Shown in pieces: positions 58,741 to 64,000 of a stretch of DNA of 64,000 nucleotides (position 1 is the first letter of the stretch; every line of letters starts with the position of its first letter). The notes under the pieces were generated by a model. The model saw only the letters and a program-made list of their open reading frames with translations. It did no database searches and was not told the DNA's origin. The DNA is from Ruania albidiflava DSM 18029 (GTDB taxonomy: Bacteria; Actinomycetota; Actinomycetes; Actinomycetales; Beutenbergiaceae), in assembly GCF_000421225.1 (NCBI RefSeq), contig NZ_ATWL01000003.1:186001-250000 (forward strand), written 5' to 3'. The position numbers and the translations under genes were made by a program.

Positions 58741-60384
58741 ATGACCAGCTACGCGATGCCGACCATCGACGCCCCCGCACCGGCCGAACCAGGCACGGTC
58801 TACCTCGTCTCCAGCGGTGATCTGCGGGAGTCGGCGAACCAGGCGAGCTGGCCGGTGCAGGAGGCGCTGGAGCAGATGCTCACCCGGGCGATCGAGGCTC
58901 AGGGCTACCGGGTGGTGCGCGCCCACGGCATCGACCCGGACACCGGGCACGGCTTCATCTCCAGCCAGCGGATGGGCCTGGAGGTGTTCGCGACCATCCC
59001 GCGCGAGGTGCCGCTGGTGGTGGCGATCGGCAACTGGCAGTACTCCAGCCACGTGCTGCCCGGGCTGCGCACGCACAGCGGCCCGATCCTCACCGTGGCC
59101 AACTTCCTGCCCGGCTGGCCCGGACTGGTCGGTCTGCTCGGGCTGAACGGCGGGCTGACCAAGATGGGCAAGCCATACTCCACGCTGTGGACCGTGGACG
59201 GCACCGACCCGTGGTTCACCGAGCGGCTCGCCACCTGGCTCGCCGACGGCCAGGTCAGCCACGACGACTCCCACGTCCGCGACCTGCCCACGCTGCCCGA
59301 GACCGACGAGACCGCGCTCGGCCGGGCACTGGCCGAGGAGCTGCTGCACGCGAAGGCAATCATCGGGGTCTTCGACGAGGGCTGCATGGGCATGTACAAC
59401 GCCATCATCGACGACGAGCTGCTGAACCCGATCGGGGTGTACAAGGAGCGGCTCTCGCAGAGCGAGCTGTGGGCGCAGATGCAGCAGGTGCCCGACTCCG
59501 AGGCGGACGCGGTGGGGCAGTGGCTGCGTGAGGCCGGGATGACCTTCCGGCTCGGCACCGACGAGGCCACAGAGCTCACCGAGGCCCAGCTGCGCTGGCA
59601 GTACAAGATGTACGTGGCGGTGCTGCGGATGAGCGACGACTTCGGGCTGGACGCCGTGGGCATCCAGTACCAGCAGGGGCTGAAGAACCTCTGCCCGGCC
59701 TCCGACCTGGTCGAAGGGCTGCTGAACAACGAGGTCCGCCCGCCGGTCACCAGCCGGGACGGCTCCCGGGTGCTCTGGGAGGGCCGCGCTCTGCCGCACT
59801 TCAACGAGGTGGACGAGGGGGTGGCCGTCGACGCGCTGATCACCCACCGGATCTGGCGAGCGATGGGCCTGGATCCGGCCACCACGCTGCACGACGTGCG
59901 CTGGGGCGAGGAGTTCGACGGCGACTATGTGTGGACGATGGAGATCTCCGGGTCGGTGCCCGCCTCGCACCTGGAGGGTGGGTACGCCAGTGCCGAGGGC
60001 TGGCGGCAGGGGCCGGTGTTCTTCCCCGCCGGCGGGGCCACGCTGAACGGGGTCTCCCGACCCGGCGAGGTGGTCTGGTCCCGGGTGTACATCGCCGACG
60101 GCGGACTGCACGTGGATCTGGGTCGCGCCACCTCCGTAGCGCTCCCCGAGGCGGAGAGCGACCGGCGCAAGGAGATGACCAACCCGGAGTGGCCGGTGAT
60201 GCACGCCGTGCTGCACGGGGTCAGCCGCGACCAGTTCATGGCCCGGCACAAGGCCAACCACATCCAGGTCGTCTACGCCCCGGACGCAGCCACCGCGGAC
60301 AAGGCGCTGGCGGCCAAGGCGGCGATGTTCGACCGGCTCGGCCTGGCCGTGCACCTGTGCGGAGACGTGACCCTGCCCGGGTGA
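58741..60384 (+). CDS. L-fucose/L-arabinose isomerase family protein
   Basis: 547 residues, cytosolic aldose-ketose isomerase of the FucI/AraA fold. Visible are VVAIGNWQYSSHVLPGL, GVFDEGCMGMYNAIIDDELL, the metal Asp/Glu region LRMSDDFGLDAVGIQYQQGL, and the late metal His in FMARHKANHIQVVYA. Length and order fit FucI-like proteins (usual ~590), but similarity is not close enough to name the sugar. ATG 58741 has GGAGAGG; the earlier in-frame ATG would leave no spacing. Operator upstream links it to the pectin-type regulon. Confidence 0.82.
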   Translation: MTSYAMPTIDAPAPAEPGTVYLVSSGDLRESANQASWPVQEALEQMLTRAIEAQGYRVVRAHGIDPDTGHGFISSQRMGLEVFATIPREVPLVVAIGNWQYSSHVLPGLRTHSGPILTVANFLPGWPGLVGLLGLNGGLTKMGKPYSTLWTVDGTDPWFTERLATWLADGQVSHDDSHVRDLPTLPETDETALGRALAEELLHAKAIIGVFDEGCMGMYNAIIDDELLNPIGVYKERLSQSELWAQMQQVPDSEADAVGQWLREAGMTFRLGTDEATELTEAQLRWQYKMYVAVLRMSDDFGLDAVGIQYQQGLKNLCPASDLVEGLLNNEVRPPVTSRDGSRVLWEGRALPHFNEVDEGVAVDALITHRIWRAMGLDPATTLHDVRWGEEFDGDYVWTMEISGSVPASHLEGGYASAEGWRQGPVFFPAGGATLNGVSRPGEVVWSRVYIADGGLHVDLGRATSVALPEAESDRRKEMTNPEWPVMHAVLHGVSRDQFMARHKANHIQVVYAPDAATADKALAAKAAMFDRLGLAVHLCGDVTLPG

Positions 60385-60465
60385 GCTGCGCCGTCAGGCC
60401 GGTGCGCACGACGGTGCGGCACAGGGGACGGCGCCGCCACGGGTGAGGGCAACGACGTGCCGGGC

Positions 60466-60484
60466 GCTGCACCGCCGGTGCAGC
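60466..60484. terminator. Inverted repeat between convergent genes
   Basis: GCTGCACCG-C-CGGTGCAGC (60466-60484), arms exact, between the ends of the isomerase and ROK genes. The stem is GC-rich; with a minimal loop about seven pairs can form. Confidence 0.5.
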
Positions 60485-60490
60485 CGTGCC

Positions 60491-61693
60491 TCAGGTCCGG
60501 TGGCCTCCTGCGGTCAGCTCGTGCAGGGCGGACCGGTCGAGCCGGGCCACCCCGTTGCCCCCGTTGTCCATCAGGCGGCTGTGCAGCCGCTCTCCGGCGA
60601 AGCGTGCTGCAGCGTCCACCACCGCGTCGCTGCCGCCGGAGGCGATCCGGATCGGGGGCCGCTGCTGCAGGTGCGCCGCCAGGTCGTCCTCCAGCACCGG
60701 CACGAGCGACTTCGCAAGCGGGACCAGCGGCCCGCCGAGCACGATCACCTCCGGGTCCACCACCGCGGCGAACAGCGAGATGAACGGCGCGAGGTCCTGC
60801 AGCCAGCGGCCCAGCACGTCCAGTGCAGCCTCGTCCCCGGCCCGGGCGGCGTGCAGCAGCGGGGGGAGCGGGTCCTCACCTGTGCCGCGGTCCAGGTCGG
60901 GCAGCCACCGCCCGCGTCCGCGCCAGGAGGTGTCCGAAGGGCCCAGCCCGACCCGGGACAGGTCGCCCGCGGTGCCGTGCGCCCCGGTGTAGGGCCGGCC
61001 CCGCAGGATCAGGCTGACCGCGGGGCGGCGGCCCAGCCACACCAGCAGAGCGTGCTGGTAGCCGGCTGCCGCACCCCAGAGGTGCTCTGCGCGGCCGAGC
61101 AGCTGGATGTCGTTGCGCACCTCGACCGGGACGTCCAGCCGGTCGCCTAGCTCGCGCGCCAGGTCCGTACCGGCCCAGTCCGGGATGGCCACCGAGCGGC
61201 TGACCGTGCCGGTCTCGGTGACCGTTCCGGTGGTCGCCGCCAGCACCGACCACAGCTGGCTGGTGCTGTTCCCGGTCCGTGCCAGCAGCTCGTCGAGCAG
61301 CTCGGCGGCGCAGCTGAGGCGTTGCGCGCGGGGCAGGTCCGGGTGCACGGTCGCGCGGTCGCGGGCCAGCACGGTGCCGGACAGGTCCGCCACCGAGGCC
61401 GCGACCTCGTACGCTCCCAGGTCCAGGCCGCCGACCAGGCCCTCGGCCACCACCCGGCTGAAGACCTGTGCCGGCCGACCTCGACCGCCGGAGGAGGCCT
61501 GCGCGGCGACCCACCCCTTGTCCTGGAGCTGGCGCAGCACGTCGGTGACGGTGACCCGGGTCAGACCGGTGCTGCGCATCAGCTCGGTGACCCGGTACCG
61601 CTCACCAGGAGCCATCGCCTCCAGCACGACCCGCTCGTTGATCCGGCGCAGGTCCGACGGGCTCACCCCGCGCACCGATCCCGAGCCGTGCAT
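60491..61693 (-). CDS. ROK family transcriptional regulator without the zinc motif
   Basis: 400 residues. N-terminal winged helix (VTELMRSTGLTRVTVTDVLR, about 33-52) and a ROK domain (GGLDLGAYEVAASVADLSGT, RNDIQLLGRAEHLWGAAAG, GGPLVPLAKSLVPVLEDDL). The CxCGxxGCxE zinc motif seen in XylR is absent, so it is a divergent member. ATG 61693 with GGAGGTGA upstream. Divergent from the sugar-binding protein gene, with an A/T-rich palindrome between them, so it probably controls that transporter. Confidence 0.83.
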   Translation of the reverse strand: MHGSGSVRGVSPSDLRRINERVVLEAMAPGERYRVTELMRSTGLTRVTVTDVLRQLQDKGWVAAQASSGGRGRPAQVFSRVVAEGLVGGLDLGAYEVAASVADLSGTVLARDRATVHPDLPRAQRLSCAAELLDELLARTGNSTSQLWSVLAATTGTVTETGTVSRSVAIPDWAGTDLARELGDRLDVPVEVRNDIQLLGRAEHLWGAAAGYQHALLVWLGRRPAVSLILRGRPYTGAHGTAGDLSRVGLGPSDTSWRGRGRWLPDLDRGTGEDPLPPLLHAARAGDEAALDVLGRWLQDLAPFISLFAAVVDPEVIVLGGPLVPLAKSLVPVLEDDLAAHLQQRPPIRIASGGSDAVVDAAARFAGERLHSRLMDNGGNGVARLDRSALHELTAGGHRT

Positions 61694-61753
61694 CGTCACC
61701 TCCGGACTCGTCCCCAGGCGCCGTGCTCTTCCCAAACGCCCATCGTGCTGGGT

Positions 61754-61788
61754 ACATTAGCGAGAAACTTTAATAAAGAATCTATTGT
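61754..61788. promoter_or_regulatory. A/T-rich divergent control region of the ROK gene and transporter
   Basis: Minus-strand TAATGT (61759-61754) and plus-strand TATTGT (61783-61788) are probable -10 elements. Between them lies CTTTAATAAAG (61768-61778), a perfect palindrome around one base and a likely ROK operator. The region is strikingly A/T-rich for this genome. Confidence 0.58.
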
Positions 61789-61870
61789 AAACGGTCGCCA
61801 CGCGCCGATGACGTGGCCGCACGACTCAGCGACCGTCCCGCACAGGACCTGCAAAGAACGAGGAGTGTCG

Positions 61871-63175
61871 ATGATGACGACAACAGCGAGGCAGCGCCGG
61901 GCCGGGCTGGTGCTGCCCGCCCTGACCGTGGCTGCGTTGGCGCTGGCCAGCTGCAGCGGTGGTGACGGCGGCTCAGGCGGTGACGGCACGGTCACCTACT
62001 GGTCCCAGTGGGAGCAGGGAGAGCCGCAGGCGGAGATCCTGCAGGATGCGATCGACGACTTCACGGCGGACACCGGTATCGAGGTGCAGGTGGAGTGGCA
62101 GGGCCGGCAGATCATGCAGAAGGTGCAGCCACTGTTGCGCTCCGGTGACGTCCCGGATGTGGTGGACGCCTCCAGCAACGACATCCGTGCCACGCTGGTG
62201 CGCGCCGAGCAGACCCGGGGCCTGTCCGACCTGTTCGCCAGCCAGGTACCGGGAGAGGACGGGACCGTCGGCGATGCGCTCGGCGACTACGACGAGCTGA
62301 TCACCGCCGATGGGATGGACGGGCCGTTCATGCTGCCGACCATCCTGATGGCGCAGAGCCTGTTCTACGACGGCAACGCCCACGACCTGGCCCAGCCGGC
62401 CGACTGGTCGGAGCTCATGTCCATGCTCGAGGAGCTCGAGAGCGAGCGTGGCTCCGGACCGATCGCCCTCGACGGGGACATCGGCTCCTATGGTGCGGTG
62501 TGGACCTCCGCTGCGTTGATCCACCAGCTCGGCGCCGGGGGCTTCAACACCATCGCCGCCGACGAGACCGGGCAGGCCTGGGACGATGACGGGGTGCGCA
62601 CCGCACTCGGCCGGATCGCCGAGCTCGCCGAGGGCGGGTACTGGGCGGACGGCAGCTTTGGCTCGAAGTTCCCGCAGATGCAGGAACGCTGGGCGGCGGG
62701 GGAGGCTGACCTGCTGTTCATGGGGTCCTGGGCGCCGCAGGAGACCAGCACCTCGACCACGGACAACTTCGAGTACCGCCAGCTCGGCTTCCCGCCAGCC
62801 GGTAACGGCGAGTTCATGCAGAGCGACGTGTCCGGGTTTGCTGTCCTGGCCGGGTCGGACAACCCTGAGGAGGCGGAGCAGCTGCTGGCGCACTTCGTGC
62901 AGGCTGACGTGATGCAGGCGATGGCCGACGACGCCGCCCAGCTGGTCACCCGCCCGGACATCGACCCGCCGGAGACGCTGGCCGACACCGCCGAGCTGAT
63001 CAACGACCGTACCGCCGTCCGGTTCTACGACGGTGTGGACGGTGACTATCCCGGGTACCCGACCGACGTGTTCGAGCCGGTGAACCTGGAGCTGCTGCGC
63101 GGGGAGATCGACGTGGACGAGGCGATCACCCAGCTGATCGAGGCCCAGCAGAGCTACTGGGCCAAGCAGGGCTGA
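61871..63175 (+). CDS. Sugar ABC transporter substrate-binding lipoprotein (CUT1)
   Basis: 434 residues. Signal peptide with lipobox LALASCSGG, Gly/Ser/Asp linker, then family 1 binding-protein fold: VTYWSQWEQGEPQAEILQDA, VPDVVDASSNDIRATL, FGSKFPQMQERWAAGEADLL, FMGSWAPQETS. Captures a sugar outside the cell. ATG 61871 with GAGGAG five bases upstream (a second ATG follows at once). Next to its first permease, three nt away. Ligand unknown. Confidence 0.92.
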   Translation: MMTTTARQRRAGLVLPALTVAALALASCSGGDGGSGGDGTVTYWSQWEQGEPQAEILQDAIDDFTADTGIEVQVEWQGRQIMQKVQPLLRSGDVPDVVDASSNDIRATLVRAEQTRGLSDLFASQVPGEDGTVGDALGDYDELITADGMDGPFMLPTILMAQSLFYDGNAHDLAQPADWSELMSMLEELESERGSGPIALDGDIGSYGAVWTSAALIHQLGAGGFNTIAADETGQAWDDDGVRTALGRIAELAEGGYWADGSFGSKFPQMQERWAAGEADLLFMGSWAPQETSTSTTDNFEYRQLGFPPAGNGEFMQSDVSGFAVLAGSDNPEEAEQLLAHFVQADVMQAMADDAAQLVTRPDIDPPETLADTAELINDRTAVRFYDGVDGDYPGYPTDVFEPVNLELLRGEIDVDEAITQLIEAQQSYWAKQG

Positions 63176-63177
63176 GC

Positions 63178-64000
63178 ATGACGGCGCCGGTGGCCGACCC
63201 GCTGACCCGCCCGGGCGGGTCCGGGGCGAGCCGCCCCGGGCGGCGCGCAGACGGCGGAGCGACCTCGCCGCTGCAGCGGCGCCGGGCGAAGATGTTCTGG
63301 CCGTTCCTGCTGCCCGCCCTGGTGCTGTACACGGCGTTCATGGTCGGTCCCACCCTCGCCTCGTTCTGGATCTCGCTGCACTCCTGGGACGGGATCACGC
63401 CGATGACCTGGCGCGGCCTGACGAACTTCCACCTGCTGCTGGCCGACCCGGTGTTCCACACCGCACTGCTGAACACGCTGGTGATCCTCTTCGGTGTGGG
63501 CGCTGCGGTGTTCGCGCTCAGCTTCGCTCTGACCATGCTGCTGCGGGACATGGCCGGACGGCGGTTCGCCCGCGCCGTCATCTTCTTCCCCTCGATCGTC
63601 TCGCCACTGGTGCTGGCAATCTTCTGGGGGTTCCTGTTCCAGCAGCGCGGTCTGCTGGACAGCCTGCTGACCGGGCTCGGCATGGCCGACCGGCCGAACT
63701 TCCTCGGCGACCACCTGTGGCTGATCGTCTGCCTGGGCATGGTGTGGATGTCCACCGGGCTGTACGTGACGATCATCATGGCCGGTGTCGACCAGATCCC
63801 TCCGTACCTGTACGAGGAGTGCGAGCTGGCCGGAGCCACCGCCTGGCAGCGGTTCCGGTACGTGACCTTCCCGCTCACCTGGGACGTCATCGCCACCACC
63901 ACCGTGCTGTGGACCGTGAGCTCGCTGAAGATCTTCGACTTCATCCTCGCCTTCGGCGGCACCACCAACGACCTGCCACCCACCAGCACCTGGAATACCG
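63178..64000 (+). CDS. Sugar ABC transporter permease (CUT1), 3' end outside window
   Basis: 274 codons visible and no stop before the window end, so the gene is partial. Pro/Arg-rich cytosolic head, first span WPFLLPALVLYTAFMVGPTL, then spans at about 100-122, 130-150, 178-205 and the EAA loop YEECELAGATAWQRFRYVTF. It is the MalF-like partner of the preceding binding protein; the second permease should follow outside the window. ATG 63178 starts three nt after the upstream stop. Confidence 0.9.
   Translation, partial: MTAPVADPLTRPGGSGASRPGRRADGGATSPLQRRRAKMFWPFLLPALVLYTAFMVGPTLASFWISLHSWDGITPMTWRGLTNFHLLLADPVFHTALLNTLVILFGVGAAVFALSFALTMLLRDMAGRRFARAVIFFPSIVSPLVLAIFWGFLFQQRGLLDSLLTGLGMADRPNFLGDHLWLIVCLGMVWMSTGLYVTIIMAGVDQIPPYLYEECELAGATAWQRFRYVTFPLTWDVIATTTVLWTVSSLKIFDFILAFGGTTNDLPPTSTWNT

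Noticed and set aside
58579-60354. A 591-codon minus-strand frame opposite the isomerase
   Set aside because: Shadow frame; the plus strand carries a recognisable FucI-like protein with metal ligands.
1-64000. tRNA, rRNA, CRISPR arrays, insertion sequences, prophage or riboswitches
   Set aside because: I looked through the intergenic gaps on both strands and saw no cloverleaf ends, repeat-spacer pattern, transposase or known aptamer core; a covariance search (tRNAscan-SE, Rfam) would be the decisive check.

Overview
The window is GC-rich DNA with the family content of a Gram-positive actinobacterium. Indicators are a bS22-type 32-residue ribosomal protein gene, a menaquinone (menA/menE) pathway, system II cytochrome c maturation, an F420-type LLM enzyme, DUF5997, a Cds1-like desulfhydrase, GTG/TTG starts and many apparently leaderless genes. 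A Micrococcales relative (Ruania/Beutenbergia-like) is an inference from gene content, not proven here.

Layout. 1-36 kb is accessory carbohydrate-utilisation territory. It holds an SGNH esterase (cut by the window start), a secreted PL11 rhamnogalacturonan lyase, a DUF488 protein, an SDR plus FAD-oxidoreductase operon, two exported beta-propeller paralogues with a decayed third copy, an epimerase plus Gfo/Idh operon with its LacI regulator, a Cds1-like PLP enzyme, the xylR/xylA/xylB locus, and an LplB-DUF624-binding protein-YtcP-type sugar transporter. Convergent to the transporter lies an operon for Gfo/Idh, GH43, a LacI-DUF6807 fusion and an AEC transporter. glpK with a SorC regulator, an N-acetylglutamate synthase-like GNAT and a GH140-like hydrolase follow. 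36.5-57.6 kb is mostly conserved housekeeping: mutY, a LysR effector-domain protein with DUF5997, disA, radA, proC, trkA/trkH, an HDAC-like deacetylase, the HTH/bS22/glutaredoxin group, yceI/marR, a phosphatase followed by resA-ccdA-resB-ccsB, menA, menE and a DUF3048 lipoprotein. 57.7-64 kb returns to accessory functions: an LLM enzyme, an L-fucose/arabinose isomerase-like protein, a ROK regulator, and a CUT1 transporter that runs off the window end.

How the genes fit together. The PL11 lyase, esterase, GH43, GH140-like hydrolase, DUF624-containing transporter and xylose genes look like a pectin (rhamnogalacturonan/arabinan/xylan side chain) utilisation region, comparable in parts to the Bacillus yes cluster. 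Two LacI-type operator families can be read by eye. One (core GGAAAGCGC) marks the SDR/FAD operon, the epimerase operon and probably its own lacI gene. The other (GAAACCGRTTNC) marks the transporter, the Gfo/GH43/LacI-DUF6807 operon and the distant isomerase gene. Two families of long intergenic hairpins (four and two copies) punctuate gene borders, and ten genes show a TANNNT hexamer 6-7 nt before the start codon, the signature of leaderless transcripts. No tRNA, rRNA, CRISPR array, insertion sequence or phage gene was recognised.
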